From contig WYBW01000115.1 of the NCBI GenBank assembly GCA_011525685.1, positions 1 to 32,529 of the forward strand: a stretch of DNA of 32,529 nt, read 5' to 3'. This document shows positions 8,432 through 16,196 of the stretch, in pieces. The first letter of the stretch is position 1. Each line of letters opens with the position of its first letter. A model generated the notes under the pieces. The model saw only the letters and a program-made list of their open reading frames with translations, was not told where the DNA came from and made no database searches. The stretch comes from Verrucomicrobiia bacterium (GTDB lineage Bacteria; Verrucomicrobiota; Verrucomicrobiia; Limisphaerales; JADLHS01). Both the position numbers and the translations under genes were made by a program.

Positions 8432-10009
8432 ATGAAATTTGGCCGCCGTCCGGTAAGTGGCACTTGGCTGATGTTCCTTTCAGTTCTGCTGGCGCTTTGC
8501 TCTTCTTCCATGACTCTCGTTCCCGCCGCCGAGCCGGGCCCGGCACGTTCGCGCCTCGGCATCAACCTGGCCGGGCCGGTGGACTGGAACACCGAGCATC
8601 CATTCGTGGACGTGTTCCGCCTCTCGCGCCAGTGGATCAGCCAGCGCCAGGGTGAGAGCTGGGGTCGCGGTCCGGAGTTGAAGCGCGACGCGCACGGCTG
8701 GGTCACGGAACTGGAGGCGGATTGTTGGGCGGAGACTCCCATCCTCACCGGCGGTCATGCGCCCACCGGTGAATATGTGTGCCTTTACGACGGCGACGGA
8801 GAACTCGCTTTCAAGCACAACGCTCGCGTCGTGTCGCGCGCGCCGGGCCGCATCGTGGTGGAGATTGATGGGGCCAAGGGCGGCGTGCTTCTGCAACTGC
8901 GCCGGACCAACCCCACGAATCATGTGCGCAACCTCCGGGTGGTGATGCCGGGCTTCGAGCCGAACCACCGTGAGCAGACGTTTCATCCCGCGTTTCTCCG
9001 GCGGTGGAGTTCGTTCAACACGTTCCGCTTCATGGATTGGATGGAAACCAACGACTCGAAACAGCGCGATTGGCGCGACCGGCCAAAGCCGGAGGACGGC
9101 AACTGGACCGAGAAAGGCGTGCCGGTCGAGGTCATGGTGGACCTTTGCAACCGGCTCAAAGTGAATCCGTGGTTCTGCCTGCCGCATCTGGCCACGGACG
9201 ATTACGTGCGGCAGTTTGCCCGGTTGGTGAAGGGGCGACTCGATCCGGCGCTGACCGTGTACGTCGAGTATTCCAACGAAATCTGGAACGGTATGTTCGC
9301 GCAGACGAAATACGCCGAGGCGGAAGGCCAGCGGCTCGGGTTCGGTGACAAACCGTGGGAAGCCGGCTGGCGGTTCAGCGCGTTCCGGTCGGTGCAAATC
9401 CACCGCCTTTGGGAGGAGGAGTTCGGTGGGCGGGAAAGATTGGTGCGTGTCATTGCCACGCAGGCCGCCGTGCCTTACATCTCGGAACAAAAACTCCAGT
9501 TTCAGGAGGCGTGGAAACACTTCGATGCGCTGGCGGTGGCGCCCTACTTCTCCATGAACGTCAGCCCGAAGGGCGGACGCAACACACCCGGCGCGGAGGA
9601 AGCCGCCCGGTGGTCGCTGGATCACCTGCTGGATTTCGTGCAGACCAACTCCCTGCCCGAAGCCGCCGATTGGATGCGCAAGCAAAAGGCCGTCGCGGAT
9701 CGTTTCAAAGTCAGGTTGATCGCCTACGAAGCGGGACAACATCTGGTCGGCGTGGGCGGCGCCGAAAACAACGACGCCCTGACCGCACTGCTTCAAGCCG
9801 CCAATCGCCATCCGCGCATGAAAGACTTCTATACGCGTTATCTTGATGACTGGAAGGCGAACGGCGGTGACCTGTGCTGCCTGTTCTCCTCCATCGGCGG
9901 CTACAGCAAGTGGGGCAGTTGGGGACTGCTGGAGTTCGCGGACCAAACCAGCTCGCCCAAGTTTGAAGCGGTCCTGGAGTGGAACCGTCGCAATCCCCGA
10001 ACACATTGA
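8432..10009 (+). CDS. Secreted glycoside-hydrolase-like (clan-A TIM barrel type) protein
   Basis: A 525-residue exported protein from the ATG at 8432, with a signal peptide ending near residue 32 (LVPAAE). The first third is a beta-rich region (RLGINLAGPVDWNTEHPFVDVFR...). From about residue 185 it looks like a TIM barrel. YVEYSNEIWNGMF puts a glutamate at about 283 in the Asn-Glu position that serves as acid/base in clan GH-A, and LIAYEAGQHLVG puts Glu433 where a nucleophile would sit. Related proteins are often annotated as cellulose-binding or hypothetical. It sits 84 bases after the SGNH protein and overlaps cutC by 4 bases. Hydrolase activity is inferred from motifs only, and the substrate is unknown. 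Confidence 0.7.
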   Translation: MKFGRRPVSGTWLMFLSVLLALCSSSMTLVPAAEPGPARSRLGINLAGPVDWNTEHPFVDVFRLSRQWISQRQGESWGRGPELKRDAHGWVTELEADCWAETPILTGGHAPTGEYVCLYDGDGELAFKHNARVVSRAPGRIVVEIDGAKGGVLLQLRRTNPTNHVRNLRVVMPGFEPNHREQTFHPAFLRRWSSFNTFRFMDWMETNDSKQRDWRDRPKPEDGNWTEKGVPVEVMVDLCNRLKVNPWFCLPHLATDDYVRQFARLVKGRLDPALTVYVEYSNEIWNGMFAQTKYAEAEGQRLGFGDKPWEAGWRFSAFRSVQIHRLWEEEFGGRERLVRVIATQAAVPYISEQKLQFQEAWKHFDALAVAPYFSMNVSPKGGRNTPGAEEAARWSLDHLLDFVQTNSLPEAADWMRKQKAVADRFKVRLIAYEAGQHLVGVGGAENNDALTALLQAANRHPRMKDFYTRYLDDWKANGGDLCCLFSSIGGYSKWGSWGLLEFADQTSSPKFEAVLEWNRRNPRTH

Positions 10010-10830
10010 ACGCTCCCATCCTCATCGAGGTCTGCGCCAATTCAGTTGAATCGGCGCTTGCGGCGCAGGCCGGCGGCGCGGCGCGCGTCGAGTTGTGCTC
10101 GGCGCTCCTCGAGGGCGGTCTGACGCCCAGCCCGGCGGCCATTGAACTGGCGCGGGAGCGGCTTCACCTCAAGCTTCACGTGCTCATTCGCCCGCGCGGC
10201 GGCGACTTTTGCTATGACGACACGGAATTCGCCGTGATGAAGCGCGACATCGCTTTCTGCCGGCACGCCGGAGCGGACGGAGTCGTGATTGGCATTTTGA
10301 CTCCGGACGGCAGCGTGGACGTGGCACGGATGCGCGAACTGGTGGACGCGGCGCGTCCCATGGCGGTGACGTTTCATCGCGCCTTCGACATGGCGGCGGA
10401 CGCCTTCCACGCGCTGGACGAGGTGATCGCGCTTGGCGTGGAACGGTTGCTAACTTCCGGCCAGCGCGGCAGCGCGATGGAAGGGCGCGACCTGATTGCT
10501 GAACTCGTCCGCCGCTCCACCGGCCGACTGAGCGTGATGCCCGGCGCCGGGATCAACGAGGGCAACATCCTGGAATTGATCGCCGCCACGGGCGCGCGCG
10601 AGTTTCATCTCTCGGGACAGAAGAAGGTGGCCAGCCGGATGGTTTATCGGAATCCGCACGTGTTCATGGGCGTGCCCGGTCTGCCGGAATACGAGACCGG
10701 CGTGACGGACGCACAGAAGATTCGGCACGTGGTGGACGCGGCAAACTCATCCCGCGGCGGTGCATCACAGAACCAGTCCCCAGCCGCAGCTCGGGAACTC
10801 GGAGAACGGCGCGGAAACCAAGGGCGCTGA
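10006..10830 (+). CDS. cutC: Copper homeostasis protein CutC
   Basis: TIM-barrel CutC family protein, linked to copper handling although its biochemical role is unsettled. Features include ILIEVCANSVESALAAQAGGAARVELCSAL-type N-terminus, LHVLIRPRGGDFCYDDTE, a GVVIGILTPDG strand, VTFHRAFDM, RLLTSGQ and the VMPGAGIN loop. I choose TTG at 10006, which overlaps the stop of the upstream gene (TTGA), so that the protein starts directly before the first barrel strand. A GTG at 9979 would add 9 residues. The core ends near IRHVVDAAN, and the last 25-30 residues are an unconserved tail running to within one base of convergent greA. Confidence 0.88.
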   Translation: MNAPILIEVCANSVESALAAQAGGAARVELCSALLEGGLTPSPAAIELARERLHLKLHVLIRPRGGDFCYDDTEFAVMKRDIAFCRHAGADGVVIGILTPDGSVDVARMRELVDAARPMAVTFHRAFDMAADAFHALDEVIALGVERLLTSGQRGSAMEGRDLIAELVRRSTGRLSVMPGAGINEGNILELIAATGAREFHLSGQKKVASRMVYRNPHVFMGVPGLPEYETGVTDAQKIRHVVDAANSSRGGASQNQSPAAARELGERRGNQGR

Positions 10831-10831
10831 T

Positions 10832-12706
10832 TCAGGCGCCGGGCGAGAGTTGTTCCGCGGCCACCGGAGCGGCCTCCTGGGCCGGCGCCGGCGGCTGATA
10901 GGCCTCGATGCGGTCAATGCGGTGATGATGCCGCTGCCCATGCACTTCAAACTCGACGGATTCGCCCACCTTGCGCCCCAAGAGCGCCTGGCCGACCGGA
11001 GTCAAGTAGCTGATGATGCCCTTCTGCTCGTCGAAATCCCACGCGCCGAGAATCGTGAAGGTTTCGGTCTGGTTGGCCTCGAGGTCGGTGGCCTGGACGA
11101 CGGTGCCGATGCCGACCACGTCGGTGCGCGGATTGGAAAAGTCCGTGCCCCGCGCGCGCACCAGTTGCCCTTCGAGTTCCTCCTTCTGGCGCATGAGGAC
11201 CTTCTGCATTTCCTTGGCCGCCTTGAATTCGTGGTTCTCGCTCAAGTCGCCGTAGCTGCGCGCGATGGCGATTTCCTTCGAGTTGGCCGGAATCTTCTTT
11301 TGGACCAGTTCGGTGTATTCGGCCTTGCGGCGTTCGAGGCTTTCCCACGAGACGTGCAACACCGCGTCCTGCTTGGTGGCTTCCCCCGTCACCAAAGATT
11401 GCACCGCGGGGTGACTCTTGACGATGCGCGCCAGCAGTGAGCGCTTGTCCATGTCGTCGAACACCGAGGAAAGTTGGAGCGCGCGGGTGAGGTCCTTGAT
11501 GACCTCGAGGTCCGCGGTGGCCGTGAGGTCGGAGAGCAGCGCCTGGTCGTCGAGGACGAACTCCCGCAGCCGGTTGGAGCGTTTTTCGTTGAACTGGTCG
11601 CGCTCCATGGCGGTGAGCATGGCGCGGAACACCTCCGGCCCGAGTATGTCCGCAAAGAGGTCGTTGCGGTCCCGGCCCAGCCAGAGCAGCAGTTCGCTGC
11701 TGGCGGTGTGCTGGCTGACGAGGCGGGCCAGCGCTTCCTTGAGCTGGTCGGCTTTCCCTTCCTGCATCAAGAGGCTGGCGAATTCGCGGCACAGGCGGGC
11801 CGAAACACTGTTGAGGGCGGTAAGGATGACCTCGTGCCAGTGCCCGGGATTGGCGGTCTTGAAGGAGTCCAACGCCCGGCGATGTTTGGCCGCCGGCAAG
11901 GTCTCCATCATGCTCGCGAAGCGGATGTCCTGTGACCAGAGTAGCGCGGCGCTCACCTCGCCCTCCGCGGGGGGCAGGCCGGCCATTTCGCGAATCTCAT
12001 CGCGGATGAACACGCCTTCCAGCGCCACCGAGGGCTGGGTGCGTTGGTGTGAGACGATGTCCGGATTCAAAGCGGCAATGATCTCGGCGGCCGCAGCCTG
12101 CTTGTCCGAGAGGTCGTGCGCGTTTTTGAGGATCTCGGTGGCCACGGCGACGCGGGCTTTCAATCCTTTGGCCGCCCGGAATTCGCCCAGCAGCCGGTCC
12201 TGCATGGAAACCTCCTGCGCCTGGTAGATCACCGGCTCGGTCTTTTTCAACGGTACCTGAAAATGACCGTCCTTTTTCATCTCGCGCTTGGCGGTTTCCC
12301 ACCACTTCTTCCAATCGTCGCGAATGACATCGGGCACGAGCACCTGTTGAATCTGGTCCACGGTGGCCTTGCCGCCATAGCTGTTGAGCACCACGCGGAT
12401 GAGGTCCAGGTGTTGCAGCGCGGCCATCTGCCGCAAGCCTTCGAGGTCGGCGGCCTTGCGGGCGAGGATGTGCTCCTTGGGAATGGGCTTGAGCGATTCC
12501 GCGGCGAAGCCCAGGTCCATGGTGTGTCCGGGCTTGCTGGGAAAATCAATGGTGAACCGGGCAAACACGGTGTCCACGGTCTTGATCCGGCCGAACCCCC
12601 AACTGCGGTGCATGCAATAGCCGCTGGTGGTCAATTGGAGCAGCGGTTCGACGTGCCGGCCCTCGATCTTTCCCGCCACCGCCATCTTTTCGAATTCTTC
12701 TCTCAT
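10832..12706 (-). CDS. greA: Long GreA-type transcript cleavage factor with a large N-terminal extension
   Basis: Encodes 624 residues from the ATG at 12706. The last 150 or so are a complete GreA: the coiled coil with ARSYGDLSENHEFKAAKE, whose Asp487 and Glu490 match the tip acids of E. coli GreA (D41, E44), followed by the FKBP-like domain with IGTVVQATDL, GIISYLTPVGQALLGRKVGE. GreA rescues backtracked RNA polymerase by stimulating RNA cleavage. The first 460 or so residues are an extra region. It opens with HRSWGFGRIKTVD, which looks like a small SH3/Tudor-type barrel, then a long helical repeat-like part. Chlamydial GreA is likewise about 700 residues, so the long form may be a trait of this superphylum. 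Divergent from rsmB. Confidence 0.88.
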   Translation of the reverse strand: MREEFEKMAVAGKIEGRHVEPLLQLTTSGYCMHRSWGFGRIKTVDTVFARFTIDFPSKPGHTMDLGFAAESLKPIPKEHILARKAADLEGLRQMAALQHLDLIRVVLNSYGGKATVDQIQQVLVPDVIRDDWKKWWETAKREMKKDGHFQVPLKKTEPVIYQAQEVSMQDRLLGEFRAAKGLKARVAVATEILKNAHDLSDKQAAAAEIIAALNPDIVSHQRTQPSVALEGVFIRDEIREMAGLPPAEGEVSAALLWSQDIRFASMMETLPAAKHRRALDSFKTANPGHWHEVILTALNSVSARLCREFASLLMQEGKADQLKEALARLVSQHTASSELLLWLGRDRNDLFADILGPEVFRAMLTAMERDQFNEKRSNRLREFVLDDQALLSDLTATADLEVIKDLTRALQLSSVFDDMDKRSLLARIVKSHPAVQSLVTGEATKQDAVLHVSWESLERRKAEYTELVQKKIPANSKEIAIARSYGDLSENHEFKAAKEMQKVLMRQKEELEGQLVRARGTDFSNPRTDVVGIGTVVQATDLEANQTETFTILGAWDFDEQKGIISYLTPVGQALLGRKVGESVEFEVHGQRHHHRIDRIEAYQPPAPAQEAAPVAAEQLSPGA

Positions 12707-12720
12707 AAGGTTTCCATCGC

Positions 12721-12767
12721 CCTCACCGCTGCCCGCCTTCCTCGCCCTCATTCAATTCGCGGTGAGG
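12721..12767. repeat. Intergenic inverted repeat between greA and rsmB
   Basis: A perfect 9-bp inverted repeat, CCTCACCGC (12721-12729) and GCGGTGAGG (12759-12767), encloses 29 bases. It is followed by GGGGGAGAGGGCC (to 12787), which resembles the GGGAGAGGGCC part of the repeat near 25383. It lies in the shared 137-base upstream region of divergent greA and rsmB, so it could be a repeat remnant, a regulatory structure, or both. Confidence 0.5.
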
Positions 12768-12843
12768 AGGGTGCAGGGGGAGAGGGCCACTACGGACCAG
12801 TTCATCCTCGCATCCCGTTCGTAGAATGACATGATTAAACGCG

Positions 12844-14166
12844 GTGAGCGGGCAAAAACCAAGAGAAATTGCGGCGCGCGTCCTGCAGCAGCGCCAGACG
12901 GGCGAGGCGTTCACGGAAACCCTTCTGGAACGAGCGTTGGCGGGAGCAGATCTGTCGGCGGCTGACCGCGGACTGTGCCAGGAACTGGTCTATGGCGTGG
13001 TCCGCTGGCAGGCCACCCTGGACTGGCTCATCGCGCGCAAAACGCAGGGGCGCACCCAGAAAGCGGGTCTTCAGAATGTGTTGCGACTCGGTCTGTACCA
13101 GATCTTCTGGCTCGACCGCGTCCCGGACCATGCGGCCGTTCACGAATCCGTGGAACTGGCCCGGCGCAATGGCTTCGGCCCTCAAGCTGGTTTCGTGAAC
13201 GCGGTCTTGCGCGCTTGCGTGCGTGAGGCGGAATCCATCAGAAAGTCCCTTGCCGAACTCCGGTCGGCGCAACCGGCGCTGGGCTGCTCCCACCCCGCGT
13301 GGCTGGTCGAGCGTTGGCAGGCGCGATGGGGCACGGAACAAACCCGGCGACTGTTGGAATGGAACAACACGCCGCCCAAAACGTTCGCCCGCGTCAACAC
13401 GCTGAAGACCGACGCCGCCCAGCTCCTCGAACTCTGGCGGGATGAAGGCGTGGAGTACGACTTCTTTCCGCGCCCGTGGTACGGCGAGAACCTGGTATTT
13501 GAGTTGAAGTCCCACCCGCCGCTGGCCCGGTTGCCCAGTTTTCGGCAAGGTTTTTTTTACGTCCAGGACCCCAGCACGCTTTTGGCAGTCGGCGAACTGA
13601 ATGCCCAGCCAGGGGAAGCGATTCTCGATCTGTGCGCCGCGCCCGGCGGCAAGACCACTTATCTCGCCCAGTTGGTAAAAAACGAAGCGCGCATCGTGGC
13701 CGCTGATGTTTCCAGCGACCGGTTGAAGTTGGTTCAGGAGAATTGTGCGAGGCTTGGCGTGACCTGCGTGTTTGCCCAACCCGAAATCCGAAATCCGAAA
13801 TCCGAAATCCGACCGGGGCTCACGCCGCCCGGCCACGAGCAATTCGACCGCGTGCTGGTGGATGCTCCCTGTTCCAACACCGGGGTGATGCGCCGCCGCG
13901 TGGACCTGCGCTGGCGACTCCAGGCCGAGGAAATTGACCGCCTGCGGGCCACACAGCTTGCATTGCTCGGACAGGCGGCAAATCGGTTGAGAACGGGCGG
14001 CACGCTGGTTTACAGCACGTGCAGTCTTGAGACGGAGGAGAACGGGGAGGTGGTGCAAGGGTTTCTGCAAACGCACCGGGGTTTCACGCTGGAGCGGGAA
14101 AAGGCGTTGCGGCCGTTCGTCGAGGGAGTGGACGGGGCGTATGTCGCCGTCCTCCGCCGGAGCTAA
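12844..14166 (+). CDS. rsmB: 16S rRNA (cytosine-5) methyltransferase RsmB/Sun
   Basis: RsmB methylates C967 of 16S rRNA with SAM. The 440-residue protein has an N-terminal NusB-like RNA-binding domain (about 1-135) and a Nol1/Nop2/Sun methyltransferase domain. The SAM motif is ILDLCAAPGGKTT (about 260-272). Motif IV is VDAPCSNTG with Cys343, and motif VI is YSTCSLETEEN with the nucleophile Cys393. Motif IV normally reads PCSGTG; here Gly is Asn. Start is GTG at 12844. Residues 313-324 come from a 7-bp tandem repeat and sit between the adenine-binding strand and motif IV, probably in a surface loop. The stop overlaps the convergent TPR gene's stop by 4 bases. Confidence 0.9.
   Translation: MSGQKPREIAARVLQQRQTGEAFTETLLERALAGADLSAADRGLCQELVYGVVRWQATLDWLIARKTQGRTQKAGLQNVLRLGLYQIFWLDRVPDHAAVHESVELARRNGFGPQAGFVNAVLRACVREAESIRKSLAELRSAQPALGCSHPAWLVERWQARWGTEQTRRLLEWNNTPPKTFARVNTLKTDAAQLLELWRDEGVEYDFFPRPWYGENLVFELKSHPPLARLPSFRQGFFYVQDPSTLLAVGELNAQPGEAILDLCAAPGGKTTYLAQLVKNEARIVAADVSSDRLKLVQENCARLGVTCVFAQPEIRNPKSEIRPGLTPPGHEQFDRVLVDAPCSNTGVMRRRVDLRWRLQAEEIDRLRATQLALLGQAANRLRTGGTLVYSTCSLETEENGEVVQGFLQTHRGFTLEREKALRPFVEGVDGAYVAVLRRS
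13781..13812. repeat. 7-bp tandem repeat (CCGAAAT)4 within rsmB
   Basis: Four perfect copies of CCGAAAT plus a partial CCGA lie inside the coding sequence. Because the unit is 7 bp, three units make seven codons, so the translated peptide cycles through the reading frames (PEIRNPKSEIRP). The surrounding gene stays open. This looks like a simple repeat that entered or expanded in a loop-coding region. Confidence 0.9.
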
Positions 14167-14666
14167 AGCTTTCGGATTTCCTCCCACAGCGGCGCCAGGT
14201 CGTCATCCGCCAGTGCCATGCCCTTGATCGTCTCCTTGCCGCCGACTTTCATGGCCCGCTGAAACCACTGCCGCGCCTCGTCGAGTTTGCGCATCTGGCA
14301 GGCGTAACAGGACAGGTTGAACAACACGACCGGCTCGCGCGGATGCTTCTCCGCGGCAGGTCTCAAGGCTTCCCAGGCCTTTTCCAGACCACCCTCGGGC
14401 ACGCGCCGCAGAGCATAGGCGTGGTGCAACCAGGAGGAGGCGCGCTCGGGCGCGTGCGACAGGAGTTTCCGCGCCACATCCAGTGCGGCCTCCCATTCCT
14501 GACGTTTCGCCAGAATTTCCCAGCGCACTTCGAGCACATCCGGATGCCGGTGGTGTTGGGGGGCAATTCTCTCCAGCTCCGCCTCCGCGTCGGCGCGGCA
14601 GCCCAAGGCCAGCCAGCCCATGGCGGCGTTGAGGTAGTGAAGGTCCGGCGGTTCGAGTCGTTGCAT
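14163..14666 (-). CDS. Small tetratricopeptide-repeat protein
   Basis: A 167-residue protein made of helical pairs of about 34 residues with TPR-like spacing: LHYLNAAMGWLALGCRADAEAELERI, LEVRWEILAKRQEWEAALDVARKL, ASSWLHHAYALRR..LEKAWEALRPAAEKHP and VVLFNLSCYACQMRKLDEARQWFQRAM (each given in part). TPR proteins act as binding scaffolds. No signal peptide or enzymatic domain is seen, so it is probably cytoplasmic. The ATG at 14666 is the natural start. It converges on rsmB with overlapping stops (CTAA), and the next gene downstream on the other strand begins 85 bases away. Partner unknown. Confidence 0.8.
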   Translation of the reverse strand: MQRLEPPDLHYLNAAMGWLALGCRADAEAELERIAPQHHRHPDVLEVRWEILAKRQEWEAALDVARKLLSHAPERASSWLHHAYALRRVPEGGLEKAWEALRPAAEKHPREPVVLFNLSCYACQMRKLDEARQWFQRAMKVGGKETIKGMALADDDLAPLWEEIRKL

Positions 14667-14750
14667 CGCAGTGAGACTAATTGGGCCGTGAATTTGTGAA
14701 TGTCAATATCGCCCGCTGGCTTTTCAACATGGCTTGGCTATCATTCCATC

Positions 14751-15521
14751 ATGAAAACGCTTTCACTTATTGCTCTCCTGGCTTGTCCGCTGGCAGTGCG
14801 GGCGGCCATCCACACCGAAACCGTCGAATACAAACACGGCGATGTCACCCTGGAAGGCCACCTCGTTTACGACGACGCCAACCGGACAACGCGTCCGGCG
14901 GTCTTGATTTCGCATCAATGGAAGGGCCTGTCCGATTACGAGAAGAAACGCGCGGAGATGCTGGCCAAGCTTGGCTACGTCGTTTTCGCGGTGGACATTT
15001 ACGGCAAGGGCATCCGTCCCGAGGACGCGGGCTCGGCCAGCGCCGAAGCTGGCAAATACAAGAACAACCGGGCCTTGCTGCGCGCCCGCGTCAACGCCGG
15101 ACTGGAGACGTTGCGCAAACAAAAGTTTGTGGACCCGAAACGCATCGCTGCCATCGGCTACTGCTTCGGCGGCACCACCGTCCTTGAACTGGCCCGCAGC
15201 GGCGCGGACCTCGCGGGGGTGGTCAGCTTTCACGGCGCTTTGGATTCTCCCAATCCGGCCGACGGCAGCAACATCAAGTGCAAAGTCCTGGCCTTGCACG
15301 GGGCCGACGACCCTTTCGTGCCGGACACGGAGGTGGCGGCGTTCGAGGCGGAGATGCGGGCCGGTGGCGTGGACTGGCAACTGATCAAGTACGGCGGCGC
15401 GGTTCACAGCTTCACGGACTGGAATGCCGACGGCAGCATGAAGGGCGCGAAATACGACAAGCTGGCCGACTACCGCTCCTGGGAGGACATGAAGCAGTTC
15501 TTTGCGGAGCTCTTTAAGTAA
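14751..15521 (+). CDS. Secreted dienelactone hydrolase family protein
   Basis: Alpha/beta hydrolase of the dienelactone hydrolase family, 256 residues from the ATG at 14751. An N-terminal signal peptide (KTLSLIALLACPLAVRAA) suggests periplasmic location, unlike the classical cytoplasmic enzymes. Catalytic elements are GYCFGG with the nucleophilic cysteine, HGADDPFVP with the acid Asp, and GGAVHSFTDW with the His. The oxyanion region ISHQWKG and YVVFAVDIYGKG are also typical. The upstream in-frame ATG at 14700 would place polar sequence ahead of the signal peptide and is rejected. The natural substrate is unknown; enzymes of this family hydrolyse esters and lactones. Confidence 0.85.
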   Translation: MKTLSLIALLACPLAVRAAIHTETVEYKHGDVTLEGHLVYDDANRTTRPAVLISHQWKGLSDYEKKRAEMLAKLGYVVFAVDIYGKGIRPEDAGSASAEAGKYKNNRALLRARVNAGLETLRKQKFVDPKRIAAIGYCFGGTTVLELARSGADLAGVVSFHGALDSPNPADGSNIKCKVLALHGADDPFVPDTEVAAFEAEMRAGGVDWQLIKYGGAVHSFTDWNADGSMKGAKYDKLADYRSWEDMKQFFAELFK

Positions 15522-15540
15522 GAGAAGAAATGCCCAAAAT

Positions 15541-15595
15541 ACCCAAGCACCCAAGTTGGTTCTTTGTGGTACTTGAGGTACTTGGGTGTTTGGGT
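15541..15595. repeat. 16-bp inverted repeat between the dienelactone hydrolase and rsmD
   Basis: ACCCAAGCACCCAAGT (15541-15556) pairs with ACTTGGGTGTTTGGGT (15580-15595) with one G-T wobble, around a 23-base loop. The loop itself ends GGTACTTGAGGT, next to another copy of the ACTTG word. No T-run follows. The right arm resembles a sequence at 17545-17566, so this is probably a dispersed repeat rather than a gene-specific terminator. It may still shape the transcript between the two genes. Confidence 0.75.
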
Positions 15596-15611
15596 GCTTT
15601 GGACATTCACC

Positions 15612-16196
15612 ATGCGCATCACCGGCGGACAAGTTGGCGGCAGAATTTTGAAAGTGCCGAAGGGGCTGGCCGTGCGGCCCACGCCAGACCTCGTCAAGCA
15701 GGCCGTGTTCAACAGCCTGGGCACGCGGGTCGTGGGCGCGCGGGTGCTTGAACTATTCGCCGGCACGGGCGCGTTGAGTTTGGAATGTCTGAGCCGAGGC
15801 GCGGTGTCGGCCATCTGTGTCGAGAAGTCCCAGAAGCACGCGGAGTTCATCCGGCGGAACGCGAGCGCGCCGGGATTGCCGCCGGACGCCCTTGAAGTAC
15901 GCGTCCAGGATGTGTTCACGGTGCTGGCGCAACTGGTCGAGTCAGGCCGCCAGTTTGACCTGGTTCTGGCCGATCCACCTTACGGTGAAAAGAACGTGGG
16001 GCGTCGTTCGACATCATTCGCCCAGCGACTGTTGGACGACGCGTGTCTGCCGCAAACGCTCGCCCCCGGCGGACGGTTTGTGCTCGGCCACGCGCGGCGC
16101 GACACGTTGGAGATCCCCAAACCTTGGCGGGAGGTGAAAGTGCTCAAGCACGGGGACAGCCTCATGAGGTTCTTCGAGGTGAGTGACTTCAAGTAA
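15612..16196 (+). CDS. rsmD: 16S rRNA (guanine-966-N2) methyltransferase RsmD
   Basis: RsmD methylates G966 of 16S rRNA, next to the RsmB target C967. The 194-residue protein starts at ATG 15612 with MRITGGQVGGRILKVPKG, the family's usual opening. Then RPTPDLVKQAVFNSLG, the SAM motif VLELFAGTGALSLECLSRGA, CVEKSQKHAEFI, and the catalytic motif LVLADPPYGE. An upstream in-frame ATG at 15564 would only translate the inverted repeat and is rejected. The stop is directly next to the stop of the convergent PQQ gene, with no base between. Confidence 0.93.
   Translation: MRITGGQVGGRILKVPKGLAVRPTPDLVKQAVFNSLGTRVVGARVLELFAGTGALSLECLSRGAVSAICVEKSQKHAEFIRRNASAPGLPPDALEVRVQDVFTVLAQLVESGRQFDLVLADPPYGEKNVGRRSTSFAQRLLDDACLPQTLAPGGRFVLGHARRDTLEIPKPWREVKVLKHGDSLMRFFEVSDFK

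Noticed and set aside
10760..11440. Plus-strand open frame opposite greA
   Set aside because: It lies antisense to the GreA domain, whose motifs are complete on the minus strand. High-GC DNA keeps such frames open by chance.
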